Positions 43,419 to 52,822 of a stretch of 64,000 nucleotides of DNA are shown here, in pieces. Numbering within the stretch: the first letter of the stretch is position 1; the number at the start of each line of letters is the position of its first letter. This DNA is from an uncultured Bacilli bacterium. GTDB lineage: Bacteria; Bacillota_I; Bacilli_A; RF39; UBA660. The stretch spans positions 17,231 through 81,230 of the forward strand of contig CAKPMH010000001.1 of assembly GCA_934167935.1 (NCBI GenBank). The letters are read 5' to 3'. The notes beneath the pieces are model-generated. The model was not told where the DNA came from. It saw only the letters and a program-made list of their open reading frames with translations, and searched no databases. The position numbers were made by a program, and so were the translations under genes.

Positions 43419-45914
43419 CTATTCCCCTGCTTTACGTGTTGTATTAGCTGTTATATTATACACTTTTTCAATTTCTGATGTAGTTAAACTATTTGACTTA
43501 TTGCAATAAGAATCTCCACAAAATGTCATATGTAGGTGTGATGCCCATGATCCCGTATCTGTTGCGCTACCTGAAGCATTTCCTATAAAACCTAAAAGAT
43601 CACCTTGAGCTACTTTTTTTGAACAATTCTTTGCTGGACAATAAGAGACAATTCCAACCATATGTGTTAAAAAGATATAATTAATATTTTTACCATTATA
43701 TTGAAATGGAGTATCTAATTTAATTTTAACTGAATATGCAGTTTCATCACAACCTTTGTTTAATGTATGTCCCCATTCAGAATATACCAGTGTTCCATTT
43801 ACTGGGGAATATATTGGAGTTCCCATATTAGCTAAAATATCAATTCCATTATGTTCATAAACATATTTATATATACCATCTGTTGGAGTTGCTGGCCATG
43901 CAAACATTGAACTATAATTTTTCATGTTTCGTAAATTTGAATATTTAAAATTTTTAGGGTGTGCTCCTAATGAATAATTTGTACTAGAATCTTTAGGATA
44001 AATAAAATCATTCTTATTTATTTTTCCTTTCTCATTCCAATAGTTAATTGCAATCGCAGGGTCTGGTTGTTTATCATATGTAACGCCATTTGAACAGGTA
44101 TTAGCACTTCCATTACTACTAGAACCATTATTATTAGTATTAAAGTTTGTTTCTTCGCTACTTGTATTAGATGAATTTTGACAAACTTTTGCTGTATCAA
44201 AAATTGAAGTTTTTGATTTTAATTTTTCTAGAGTATCTGTTGGATCAATTCTTTTATTTTTTGAATTTTTTAATCCAAAATGTAAGTGATTTCCGGTACT
44301 TGCTCCTGTTGTTCCAACTATTCCTATTTGTTGTCCACCTTTTACAACATCTCCAACTTTGACAGCTGGTAAAACTTGTTGGTGCATATATTCTGTATAA
44401 TAATCGTACTTACCATCACCATCTAAGTCATGTCCTATTACAGCCCAATTTCCTGTTGAGTTACCATATTCACTAGTTACGACAACGCCATCTGCAACCG
44501 CATATATTGGACTTCCACCAGGCATTGCTAAATCTACACCTTGATGATTTGTTGATCCTACTCCACCAGGACTTTTTCTTTTTCCAAAGCCAGATGAAAC
44601 AGTATAACCTTCATCAAGAGGAAATCTGGTATTACAGCTTCCACCTTCACCAGGAGTATATTGGCAAAATTCTTTTAATGCATAAAGTTTTATTTTAGAA
44701 AACCATTCGATATGGTTATTTGCGTGGCTAATGCTTACTGCTGATTTTCCTGTTGACACTTGATTTTGTGCATATTTTAAATATTCATCAGTCCCTAAAC
44801 TTTTTATTATTTCACCATATTTTTTACCTTCAAGAGCTTTTTTCTCACAAAAATTTTGTGTATAATCAACAAAACCTGTTTGTGCAATATCTGCTGCATT
44901 GTTTATCTCACCAGAAAAATCATTTTCAACTAAAAATATATCTTCAACACTTTTATATAATTCCTTTGCTTTTGCTAAATTTACTTCATTTAATGCATCT
45001 TTATAATCTATTGCGCCAGATTTGGATATATTGCTTGCTTTTGAATAATACCAATACGTGCCAGATCCTGTTTTATAATATTTACATCCAGCATAAACAT
45101 CACACCATGCTTGATTGTATGTAGATGATTTAACTGTTATATGTTTTTTTTCAGAATTGTATCCTCCTGTTTTAAGTGCATACGATTTTGCAATAACAAT
45201 TTGTGCCTTTGAATATTCTTCCTTACCTTCTAAATATAAATTACTTCCTATTTCAGCATACACAACACCAAGAATATAATCTTCCAATGACAAATTTTGT
45301 ACAGCATATGAACCATCATCTAATGTTAAGTCAACTACGGTATTATTTATATTACATTTTTCATCGTAATATCCTAAAGATGACGATTTAGAGTTTTCAT
45401 CATCATCATCATATGCTTTCCACAAAATTGGAATAATAATGATTAATATTAATACACCAATTATTATAAGTACATATGGATTTTTAAGTAAAAATGCAGC
45501 TATTTTTTTTGTACCACTTACTATTGCTTGTTTTGCCTTTTCCTTAGCTGCAGTTCCAATTTCTTTTCCTTTTTCTTTTAATCCATTCCCTATGTTAGAT
45601 AATCCACCATTTTGTTTTAATGGATTTAATTTATCTAATTTATTTTGTTTTTGTTCTGATTGCTCTTCTTCATCAGTATCTTGATTTGGTATTGTTGTTT
45701 TTTTTACAATTGTATTTACATTTCTTTGTCTAAGTCTATTAACGGTATTTTGGCTTCCTTTATTTTCTCTTCTAATATTTCTTATTTGATTATTAATATT
45801 TTGTGTATAAAAATCTTGATTTTCACTTTCTATTTCTTCTTCAGGCATTTCTTCATATGAAGGAGTTTCATCTTCTAATTCATCTATTTCATCATCAAAA
45901 TCTCTATTATCCAA
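43419..45914 (-). CDS. Cell-wall hydrolase: SpoIID-like domain plus two M23 peptidase domains
   Basis: 831 aa. An acidic and Lys-rich cytoplasmic part (1-140), one transmembrane helix (about 146-166) and three extracellular modules. First, a SpoIID/LytB-like domain (about 205-355) with LEDYILGVVYAEIG, candidate catalytic Glu 221. Second, an M23 domain (about 430-560) with metal ligands HQGVD (457, 461) and HLHFG (543, 545). Third, another M23 domain (about 665-800) with HNGID (688, 692) and HLHM (793, 795). Together it could cut glycan strands and stem peptides to let a channel cross the wall, the role of VirB1-type enzymes in Gram-positive systems. Confidence 0.85.
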   Translation of the reverse strand: MDNRDFDDEIDELEDETPSYEEMPEEEIESENQDFYTQNINNQIRNIRRENKGSQNTVNRLRQRNVNTIVKKTTIPNQDTDEEEQSEQKQNKLDKLNPLKQNGGLSNIGNGLKEKGKEIGTAAKEKAKQAIVSGTKKIAAFLLKNPYVLIIIGVLILIIIIPILWKAYDDDDENSKSSSLGYYDEKCNINNTVVDLTLDDGSYAVQNLSLEDYILGVVYAEIGSNLYLEGKEEYSKAQIVIAKSYALKTGGYNSEKKHITVKSSTYNQAWCDVYAGCKYYKTGSGTYWYYSKASNISKSGAIDYKDALNEVNLAKAKELYKSVEDIFLVENDFSGEINNAADIAQTGFVDYTQNFCEKKALEGKKYGEIIKSLGTDEYLKYAQNQVSTGKSAVSISHANNHIEWFSKIKLYALKEFCQYTPGEGGSCNTRFPLDEGYTVSSGFGKRKSPGGVGSTNHQGVDLAMPGGSPIYAVADGVVVTSEYGNSTGNWAVIGHDLDGDGKYDYYTEYMHQQVLPAVKVGDVVKGGQQIGIVGTTGASTGNHLHFGLKNSKNKRIDPTDTLEKLKSKTSIFDTAKVCQNSSNTSSEETNFNTNNNGSSSNGSANTCSNGVTYDKQPDPAIAINYWNEKGKINKNDFIYPKDSSTNYSLGAHPKNFKYSNLRNMKNYSSMFAWPATPTDGIYKYVYEHNGIDILANMGTPIYSPVNGTLVYSEWGHTLNKGCDETAYSVKIKLDTPFQYNGKNINYIFLTHMVGIVSYCPAKNCSKKVAQGDLLGFIGNASGSATDTGSWASHLHMTFCGDSYCNKSNSLTTSEIEKVYNITANTTRKAGE

Positions 45915-45934
45915 AATACCACCACCAGACTATT

Positions 45935-47719
45935 TTATAATCCACCACCTGATCCAAATGAATCTAATTCTTGTTCAGTTGCGATTACTTCTATTTGCAT
46001 TCTTCTACTTCCACAAACAAATAATGCTTCTCCTTGATTATAATGTTTAATATTTTCTTTTTCATTATCATTTAAATCTATTAATTTTGCTAAGTCTTCA
46101 ACTGCTTGTTTTTTTAATCCCATAACCAAATAATATGATGCATTATCAAATATAGCTTTTCCTTGTGTTATAACATTTGGATCGCTAAAATCACTTGGTT
46201 GTTGAGTTATTATAATTGTACCCGTATTATATTTTCTAGCACGTCTTTGAATTTGTGCTAAGAAATCAGCTCCAAGTGTATTATTACCAGATAATAATAC
46301 ATGTGCTTCATCTACAGATAATACAGTATCTATTCTTTTATCTAAAGTAAGTCCCCATGCATATTTAAGAATGTTAAAGAAAAGTGCATTTCTTATATTA
46401 GCATCAGCATTCATAAGTTCTCTAATATTAAATACTATAAATTTACTTTTTGGTTCTATTGTTGTATGTCCATCAAAATAATATTTTAATTCTTTAACAA
46501 GTGGTCTTACTTTCATTTCAAGCATTTCCATTACATCTTTTTCATGTGTTTTTTCAGTCATTGATGCAAGTCTTCCTCTTATTGTTGCATATACATCTTT
46601 AAATGTTGGATAATCGATTGACTTAAATTTTGTAAAATCTGTTTCAAAATTCATTCCAAATCTTCTATATGTTTCTGTAACAATTTCTGTAAACATATTT
46701 AATATATCTTCTGTGATTGAAGGATCATAATACTTCATAAATGCTTTTATACTTTGAAGAGTTCTAGTAAGCACTGTATATCCAAGTCCACCTTTTACTT
46801 CATCTTCATCCGCATCTATAACAACTTCTAGTGGATTAATCATTCCAAATTCTCCACCTTTACCAAGATCTATAAAGTCTCCTTTATATCTTCTTGTCAT
46901 TCCTTCTAATTCACCTTCAGGATCTATTGCAATTAATTGACATCCATTTCTTATATGCGTTCTAAACATAATTTTTTCTGCTGTTGACTTACCACTTCCT
47001 GATGTACCAAGAATAATTAAGTTTGCATTATTTCTATTATGTTCTTTTTTTATTTTATATAAGAATTGATTAAATAAAATTACTCCACCTGAGAAATCTA
47101 CACCTAACAATGTTGATAAACCTGGATCCTTTATACTATCAAATATAAAAGGATACATAGCTGCAATTGTTGGAGATGGAATTGGGATTCCAATTCTACT
47201 TTCAATTTCTTGATCTTCATATATTGGAAGCATTGATTTAAAGACATTTTCTTGTTCAAAGCGTAATGGATATGCTCTTAATTGCATTGCTTCAAGATAG
47301 TTTCTTACTTGCATTTTTTTATTGTTTAATTCTTCCTCTGAATTTGCTGTTATCATAATATGCATTTGAAAATCAAAGATTTTTGCCTGTGATGCTGCAA
47401 GTTGTGTTATGAATATTTCTAATGATTCATAATCTTGTCTTATTCTTTCTTGAATTGTTATATCCTTTTCATTTTGATATCTTTCCTTTAATGTTGCAAC
47501 TTCCTTATTTAACATTTTTCTAAGTACTGAGAAATCTACAGGGATATGTTTTATAACAACTTTAATTCCTGACATACTTGTTAAATTTGATAAATATCCT
47601 GGTGTTATCATTCTTGGATAAGAAATAACGGTTAATATTGTTGCATATTTATCGCTTATAATAAAGCCATTTGGTTTAAATTCTAAACCCTTAGGTGCTA
47701 ATTGTGCTTTTAGATTCAT
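45935..47719 (-). CDS. VirB4/TraE-type type IV secretion ATPase (ATPase part)
   Basis: 594 aa. Residues 1-200 hold the second half of the VirB4 N-terminal region; the ATPase core has Walker A GTSGSGKS (238-245), Walker B TVLSVDEAHVLL near 440 and IITQQPSDF as the conserved C-terminal block. VirB4 powers assembly and substrate transfer. Its start overlaps the stop of the preceding 183-aa ORF in an ATGA arrangement and is preceded by GGAGGTG, so both parts are translated together. Family members are normally a single protein. Confidence 0.92.
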   Translation of the reverse strand: MNLKAQLAPKGLEFKPNGFIISDKYATILTVISYPRMITPGYLSNLTSMSGIKVVIKHIPVDFSVLRKMLNKEVATLKERYQNEKDITIQERIRQDYESLEIFITQLAASQAKIFDFQMHIMITANSEEELNNKKMQVRNYLEAMQLRAYPLRFEQENVFKSMLPIYEDQEIESRIGIPIPSPTIAAMYPFIFDSIKDPGLSTLLGVDFSGGVILFNQFLYKIKKEHNRNNANLIILGTSGSGKSTAEKIMFRTHIRNGCQLIAIDPEGELEGMTRRYKGDFIDLGKGGEFGMINPLEVVIDADEDEVKGGLGYTVLTRTLQSIKAFMKYYDPSITEDILNMFTEIVTETYRRFGMNFETDFTKFKSIDYPTFKDVYATIRGRLASMTEKTHEKDVMEMLEMKVRPLVKELKYYFDGHTTIEPKSKFIVFNIRELMNADANIRNALFFNILKYAWGLTLDKRIDTVLSVDEAHVLLSGNNTLGADFLAQIQRRARKYNTGTIIITQQPSDFSDPNVITQGKAIFDNASYYLVMGLKKQAVEDLAKLIDLNDNEKENIKHYNQGEALFVCGSRRMQIEVIATEQELDSFGSGGGL

Positions 47720-48267
47720 ACAAAAACACCTCCAAAATTAGTTGTTTGTCCACCATTTAGGAAATTATCTAAGATAATTCTTAAATCATCATTAGTTACT
47801 TGATGCGAATTTAATCCCGCATTAGCAAACATTGTTATTAATTGTCTCAATCTTTTATTTATTACTTCTGGATCTTTATGTCTAAATAATAAGAAGTATT
47901 CTGTATCTACAACATTGTTATTTGTAAATGTATTTGCTTTTTCTATATCTTCCATTATTAGCTTTCTTGTTACTTGATCATTTGTTTTTGCATACAATAA
48001 TTGAAGTTGTGATAAAAATACATTTACATCAACTGGTCTATCAGCAGCAATTACCCAGAATTCATAATCTATAACGTTATATACATTTTTTAAATTATCA
48101 ATTATTGCATATTGCGTATTAGGATCAGAAATAAATATATTTCTTGGTACAATTTTAAGACCTGTTACTTTTTCATTATTTTCAAGCACAATCATACCAT
48201 TTGTAATACTTTTTATAGGTACATATTGTTCTGTATATCTACTTTTTATTGTCTTCTTTGAACTCAT
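47716..48267 (-). CDS. VirB4-like N-terminal domain, separate ORF
   Basis: 183 aa with no P-loop. The sequence (SITNGMIVLENNEKVTGLKIVPRN, AIIDNLKNVYNVIDYEFWVI) matches the N-terminal CagE/TrbE/VirB domain of VirB4 proteins. Its stop overlaps the ATPase ORF start by 4 bp; the two together make a normal VirB4 length of about 775 aa. A natural split, an ancestral frameshift or programmed frameshifting could explain it; the GGAGGTG site before the second start favours two proteins. Start overlaps prgI by 29 bp. Confidence 0.8.
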   Translation of the reverse strand: MSSKKTIKSRYTEQYVPIKSITNGMIVLENNEKVTGLKIVPRNIFISDPNTQYAIIDNLKNVYNVIDYEFWVIAADRPVDVNVFLSQLQLLYAKTNDQVTRKLIMEDIEKANTFTNNNVVDTEYFLLFRHKDPEVINKRLRQLITMFANAGLNSHQVTNDDLRIILDNFLNGGQTTNFGGVFV

Positions 48268-48565
48268 CTTTTACACACCAACCTTTCCAAATGAATTTTT
48301 GTCTTGTTGTATAAAATTGCCATATCGACCTTAATAAAGATAAAACATTATGGTAGTTTGGAACTGGGAATACTAGAAACCCAGTTATTACAGCAGGTAA
48401 ACATATTATTATTGAAAGAATATAATTTCCAACAGGAATTATTGTCATTAATAATAATGATGTTCCTACTCCACTACCAAATAATATTAAATCAAATTTA
48501 TTAAATAATCCAAAATATAATTGTGATTTTTTTGAATTGGCCGGTATTAAATAATTATTATTCAT
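48239..48565 (-). CDS. PrgI-family type IV secretion membrane protein
   Basis: 108 aa with two transmembrane helices (about 24-45 and 48-70) separated by a short turn, as in PrgI/TrsC. The C-terminal HNVLSLLRSIWQFYTTRQKFIWKG part is basic. PrgI proteins are always placed just upstream of VirB4 in Gram-positive type IV systems (VirB3-like). Start preceded by GGGTG. Confidence 0.87.
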   Translation of the reverse strand: MNNNYLIPANSKKSQLYFGLFNKFDLILFGSGVGTSLLLMTIIPVGNYILSIIICLPAVITGFLVFPVPNYHNVLSLLRSIWQFYTTRQKFIWKGWCVKDEFKEDNKK

Positions 48566-48589
48566 TTTTATTCACCCACTTTTTATTTT

Positions 48590-50974
48590 TTATGGCCTAG
48601 GATTTCCACCATTATCTGGTGGTGGAAATTGCCTACCTGGTCCATGATCAGAATTATGTCCTCCAGGATGTCCACCTACATATCGATCAAATGCAGTTTC
48701 TTGTGCAGGACCTGCACTTGGCTTATAAGCTGGTTGTTGTACATCATTATTGAGTTGAATAGTATTTTGTAACTTAGCACGGGTATTTTCATTATGCGTA
48801 TTAAAGTATTCTGGACTATTCTTAATAGAATCAATTGCTTGTTGTTGACTTTCAAATTGTTTTTCCCTATCTGCATATTCTGTTTCAGTAATATTTACTT
48901 GTGCTTTAGCACTAGATATTGAACTTGCTTTAAAGAATCCACTAGAATCCATAAAATCGTAGTCATCTTTTCTTAATTCACCATAATTATTTCTTAGCTC
49001 CTGCAATTTACTTGCATATAATCTGGTTTCTCTATCATTACCTAACAAGTATTGTCCTACATTTTTTGTAGTATCCTCTAATAAATCTCTTGCTTCTTTA
49101 ATTGCTTGTATATTTCCTGTTGCCTGTGCATCTTCCAAATTACGTTGTGCAGCTTTTACTCTTGAATTATTTTCTATTTTGTCTTTTATTTTTTGTGCAT
49201 AACTAGCATAATTTTGAAATGGTGCTAATGTAACTTGTTTTTCTTCTTCTAACTGTAATTTTGCTCTACTTAATTCATTTTCCATTCTTTTTATTTCATT
49301 ATCCATCCTTGCTGCATCTAAATATTCTCTTTGGCCTTTATTAAGGACACCAACATATCTAGCTCCATCAGCGAGTAATGATCCAGCTGCAAACTTTGCT
49401 CTTTCATAAAATGAAGCATTTTCAAGACCAGCTTTTCTTAAATTATCTTCTCTTAATAATTTAGAATACATTGATGTCTGGTATCCATTCCAAGCACCAT
49501 TAAATATTCGACCATCTTTTGACGTCCTTCTAAAAGAGTTAATTCCTGCTCTTGTTGCCCCTGCAACAGTACTTCCAAAAGTTTTACCAATTCCACTTCC
49601 AGCTGCTCTTAACTTAGCACCAACACCATTCGCTTTTCTAATATTTCCTAATGTTTGGCCTGTTCTTTGGAAACCATTTGTTGCTCCAGCAACTCCAGCA
49701 CCTAATAGTCCTGCGCCAGCTCCAAGAAGCATGTTTCCTCCTAATGCTTCTTTGCTAATTCTTTTAAACGGATTTAGTTCAAATCCATTACCTAATTTTA
49801 ATCCTGGAAAAAGTTCTTCTAATAATTGTGGAATTTTTTTAGCAAACATTAGCATTCCAAGTACAACTATAATTTGTAAAATCCCAGTTCCTTGAGTTTT
49901 AGATAATTCATCGCATGCAATTCCAATCATTAATATTCCTATATTTAACGAAATAATTCTAATAAATAAGCTTGCCCAAACTGTTCCCAATTTTTTTAAC
50001 CAGTTCCCAAGCATTTCAGATGATTTTCCCTGAGGACTAACATAAGAAATAATTGGTATAGGTGCAATTACTTTTAATAAGAATAAAGTGCAGCCTCTTA
50101 TCACTATATCAAAGCAAAAGCTTATAACAATAAATAATCCAATAACACCACATATCAATGCCATAAAATAATTAAAATCATATATATAGGTATTATTTCC
50201 ATCAGTGTTTTCTCCAGCATAATATTTTTTATACATAAATCCCTCTGAACTATTTGGACCAGGCACACTTTGCCTAAAGCCTTCTTTTATATTCTTTTTA
50301 TCTCCAGTTGAAACATTTACTAATTCATTGCTTGTCATCCAACTTTTTGTAACTCCACAATATTCTTCATTCATTATTGAAATATTCTGATCATATTTTT
50401 CCATTCCAACTTCATCAGCAGTATATGGCTGAATGAATGGTTTCAATAATAAAAGTGACATATGATCTCCTTTTGAAAATGTATATACATATTTATCCGA
50501 ATCACATTCTGGGTTCATCTGAACACCATATGCATATTGAGTATCACCGTAAATTGTTGTTAATTTTAAGACATTGCTTTTATCAGTTGTTCCAAAAATT
50601 GAAGTTAAAATATCACTATTTATTATATCGTCCTGAAAATCTGTTAAAAAGGAAAAAATAGGATTTATAGAAATTAACATAAAAATTGATATAATTATTC
50701 TTTTAATAACATTTTGCATTCCTTTACTATTATCAGTTGCTGAATCTGGATTTATTAAATAATTCAAAAATGCTAATGTTATTTTAAAAATCATATATAT
50801 TATTAAAATATTAAAGAGCTTCGAAGCAATTTTTTCTGCTGAATCATTTAATCCAAATTCTAAAGATGCAACATCATACATCAAATCAACTGCATCTGCA
50901 AAAAATTTGTAAATAAACTTTATAATTCCAGCAAAAAAGCCTCTAATACAATCGCTAAATTTATTACTATCCAT
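48590..50974 (-). CDS. VirB6/TrbL-like polytopic channel protein with long cytoplasmic tail
   Basis: 794 aa. Membrane helices lie at about 50-75, 88-112, 275-305, 308-330, 335-362 and 365-385, with an extracellular Cys-bearing loop between (about 115-270). After a Gly/Ala-rich stretch (410-440) the tail becomes charged and coiled (540-730), ending in a Pro/His/Gly-rich segment. VirB6-like proteins form the inner channel. The long C-terminal tail is seen in Gram-positive PrgH/TrsL-type homologues. Placement between the VirB2-like and prgI genes supports this. Confidence 0.82.
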   Translation of the reverse strand: MDSNKFSDCIRGFFAGIIKFIYKFFADAVDLMYDVASLEFGLNDSAEKIASKLFNILIIYMIFKITLAFLNYLINPDSATDNSKGMQNVIKRIIISIFMLISINPIFSFLTDFQDDIINSDILTSIFGTTDKSNVLKLTTIYGDTQYAYGVQMNPECDSDKYVYTFSKGDHMSLLLLKPFIQPYTADEVGMEKYDQNISIMNEEYCGVTKSWMTSNELVNVSTGDKKNIKEGFRQSVPGPNSSEGFMYKKYYAGENTDGNNTYIYDFNYFMALICGVIGLFIVISFCFDIVIRGCTLFLLKVIAPIPIISYVSPQGKSSEMLGNWLKKLGTVWASLFIRIISLNIGILMIGIACDELSKTQGTGILQIIVVLGMLMFAKKIPQLLEELFPGLKLGNGFELNPFKRISKEALGGNMLLGAGAGLLGAGVAGATNGFQRTGQTLGNIRKANGVGAKLRAAGSGIGKTFGSTVAGATRAGINSFRRTSKDGRIFNGAWNGYQTSMYSKLLREDNLRKAGLENASFYERAKFAAGSLLADGARYVGVLNKGQREYLDAARMDNEIKRMENELSRAKLQLEEEKQVTLAPFQNYASYAQKIKDKIENNSRVKAAQRNLEDAQATGNIQAIKEARDLLEDTTKNVGQYLLGNDRETRLYASKLQELRNNYGELRKDDYDFMDSSGFFKASSISSAKAQVNITETEYADREKQFESQQQAIDSIKNSPEYFNTHNENTRAKLQNTIQLNNDVQQPAYKPSAGPAQETAFDRYVGGHPGGHNSDHGPGRQFPPPDNGGNPRP

Positions 50975-50992
50975 ATATTTCTCCTTTATTTT

Positions 50993-52288
50993 TTAAAATA
51001 TTTTACAAACAATATCTGTTAATTTTTCATTTTTTCCTATTATTCCAGACAATTTTAATAATAATTCAATTATTGCAGGTATAAATAATATCAATATACC
51101 AACTAATAGTCTTGTTACAAATCTTTTTTTTGCCTTTTCCATTTTCTCTGATTCGCCAGATAATACCACGCCAACAAAATCTATAACTGACAATACTATA
51201 ATTGCAGTTGGTATACCAAAACGGAGAATATTTAAAATCATTACAAAATATTTTTTTGTTTCACCAAGGCTTATGCAAGTATTGTAGTTACTATCTTTGT
51301 TTTCAACATCTTCTTTTGCTGTAAACTTTTTTTTCAAATAATATATACCTATATTATTTCCTGTTGGTTTTTCAGTATATAAATCATTACCTACACTTGA
51401 CTCATTCGCTTTTTCATATAAAACTTGAGGGCATTCATTTATATTTTTATTTATATTTGTTGTTAATAAGGATTGCCCTGAATCTTCATCGACATGTTTA
51501 GCACTTACTATTCCATTATTAAATACTAATTCGATAGAATCCTTAAGATTATCATCATATGCCGATGCATAAATACATGTATTTGCTGAAGTAGGAGTTG
51601 CATTACTTCCACTACTATTACCATTGTTGTTACTTCCATTATTATTTCCTTTGTTGTTACTTCCATTATTATTTCCTTTGTTGTTACTTCCATTATTATT
51701 TCCTTTGTTGTTACTATCATTGTTTATACTTGTATATGTTGCATCTAATTGAAGTTTCTTGCATGGATAGTTTCCATAATGATCTTTGACTTTTTGTGAG
51801 GTACATTTGTCATATGTTCCACCATTTGCACTTGCAAATGGCTCATTAAGGAAAAATGCAATTCCTTTTGTTGCTTCTATATAATTACCAAAATATGCTT
51901 CTGCTATTGTATTATCTTCCCATCTGATCCATACTTCATCAGGGCAATTTTTTTTATTTACAAAATTCCAAGAATCCATATTTTCATGTGTAGTAGTTTT
52001 ATCTAAAAAGAAGCTATTATTCCTTGCAAAGTTTTCATCATTTGTTGCATTAGAATTACTTTTTGGATCATATAAATTAACTTTATAGGTTCCATTATCG
52101 TATTCAAAGCTAAAATAAAAATCTGAAGTTTTTTTGCAGTTCTTTTTAGCGCAGGCAAATTCTATTGACGATAAATTATATCTACATAAATATTTAGTTT
52201 TTGCTTCTACATTATTCACTGTAAAAAATAAGCAAAAGAGTGCTACTCCCACCATTAAAGCTCTATTTATATTTAAATGTCTTTTCAT
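50993..52288 (-). CDS. Secreted Cys-rich protein with C-terminal VirB2-like two-helix domain
   Basis: 431 aa from the ATG at 52288, which follows GAGGTGTATT; an upstream in-frame ATG lies within that site. Signal peptide (about 1-30), a Cys-containing extracellular domain, an Asn/Gly/Ser-rich repeat linker (about 200-230), a second Cys domain, then two hydrophobic helices near the C-terminus (PTAIIVLSVIDFVGVVLSG and LLVGILILFIPAIIELLL) joined by EKMEKAKKRFVTR. The helix-loop-helix copies the pattern of the neighbouring 120-aa VirB2-like protein. It may be a displayed pilin with a large head. Family not named. Confidence 0.7.
   Translation of the reverse strand: MKRHLNINRALMVGVALFCLFFTVNNVEAKTKYLCRYNLSSIEFACAKKNCKKTSDFYFSFEYDNGTYKVNLYDPKSNSNATNDENFARNNSFFLDKTTTHENMDSWNFVNKKNCPDEVWIRWEDNTIAEAYFGNYIEATKGIAFFLNEPFASANGGTYDKCTSQKVKDHYGNYPCKKLQLDATYTSINNDSNNKGNNNGSNNKGNNNGSNNKGNNNGSNNNGNSSGSNATPTSANTCIYASAYDDNLKDSIELVFNNGIVSAKHVDEDSGQSLLTTNINKNINECPQVLYEKANESSVGNDLYTEKPTGNNIGIYYLKKKFTAKEDVENKDSNYNTCISLGETKKYFVMILNILRFGIPTAIIVLSVIDFVGVVLSGESEKMEKAKKRFVTRLLVGILILFIPAIIELLLKLSGIIGKNEKLTDIVCKIF
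51624..51716 (-). repeat. 27-bp in-frame tandem repeat
   Basis: About 3.4 copies of a 27-bp unit encoding the 9-aa NNGSNNKGN block of the surrounding gene. Length changes keep the frame. Confidence 0.85.
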
Positions 52289-52319
52289 AATACACCTCAT
52301 TTTAAACTATACCAAATAC

Positions 52320-52366
52320 ATTATAGCATAAAAAAAAACAATAGAAAAGATTTTTCTTATTGTTTT
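52320..52366 (-). terminator. Terminator followed by -10 box between the two VirB2-like genes
   Basis: Minus-strand stem of about 14 bp (AAAACAATAAGAAAA with TTTTCTATTGTTTT), then nine T residues and 9 nt later a TATAAT (complement 52320-52325). Downstream transcription can therefore restart for the 431-aa gene. Confidence 0.75.
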
Positions 52367-52382
52367 ATTAAATGCATTTTTA

Positions 52383-52745
52383 CTATTTACCACATTTTCC
52401 ATTAATGAAACATGAAATACAAGCTGTTGCATTTGATGTACCATTGGCATTATCATTATCAGCATTTGATAATTGTGCGAATACAAATTGTACTAATGCT
52501 ACTACAAAGAAAATAACAACTGCATAAATGATTCTTTTTATAAGTTTCTTTTGTGCTTCTTTCATTTCTTTTTCTTCATTTGCCATTACAGCTTTTGCTA
52601 AATCAAGCATTCCTAAAACAATTAAAATTAAAGGTACTGCAATTTTTAAAATTGTAACAAATTTAGAGATTGTTCCAGGTATTATACTATCTATTACAAT
52701 TGTTCCACATTTAACATCAGTTAATACATTTACCATATTCATCAT
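52383..52745 (-). CDS. VirB2/TrbC-like small pilin
   Basis: 120 aa. Two hydrophobic helices at about 31-50 and 70-92 are joined by a charged loop (ANEEKEMKEAQKKLIKR), as in VirB2/TrbC pilins and their Gram-positive relatives. The C-terminal tail is Asn-rich and ends in CISCFINGKCGK with three Cys. It has a strong promoter of its own and a terminator after it, suggesting high expression, as expected for a structural subunit. Confidence 0.75.
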   Translation of the reverse strand: MMNMVNVLTDVKCGTIVIDSIIPGTISKFVTILKIAVPLILIVLGMLDLAKAVMANEEKEMKEAQKKLIKRIIYAVVIFFVVALVQFVFAQLSNADNDNANGTSNATACISCFINGKCGK

Positions 52746-52768
52746 ATTTAACCCTCCTCATAGTTTAA

Positions 52769-52785
52769 TAGATGTTTCACATCTA
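52769..52785. promoter_or_regulatory. Inverted repeat in the VirB2-like gene leader
   Basis: TAGATGT-TTC-ACATCTA, a perfect 7-bp inverted repeat between the -10 box and the ribosome site. Could be an operator or mRNA hairpin. Confidence 0.5.
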
Positions 52786-52793
52786 ACAATTTA

Positions 52794-52822
52794 ATCATAC
52801 GTTATTTTTATGTTTTTGTCAA
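52794..52822 (-). promoter_or_regulatory. Strong promoter of the VirB2-like gene
   Basis: TTGACA, 17-nt spacer, TATGAT on the minus strand. The -35 is also one half of a TTGACA/TGTCAA inverted pair with 15 nt between (52817-52843). Confidence 0.75.

Noticed and set aside
44018..45860. Several short reading frames over the cell-wall hydrolase gene
   Set aside because: They are out-of-frame or antisense over conserved SpoIID and M23 motifs and have no start signals.
51624..51716. CRISPR-like array at the 27-bp repeat
   Set aside because: Repeats are directly adjacent with no unique spacers and encode an in-frame peptide repeat.
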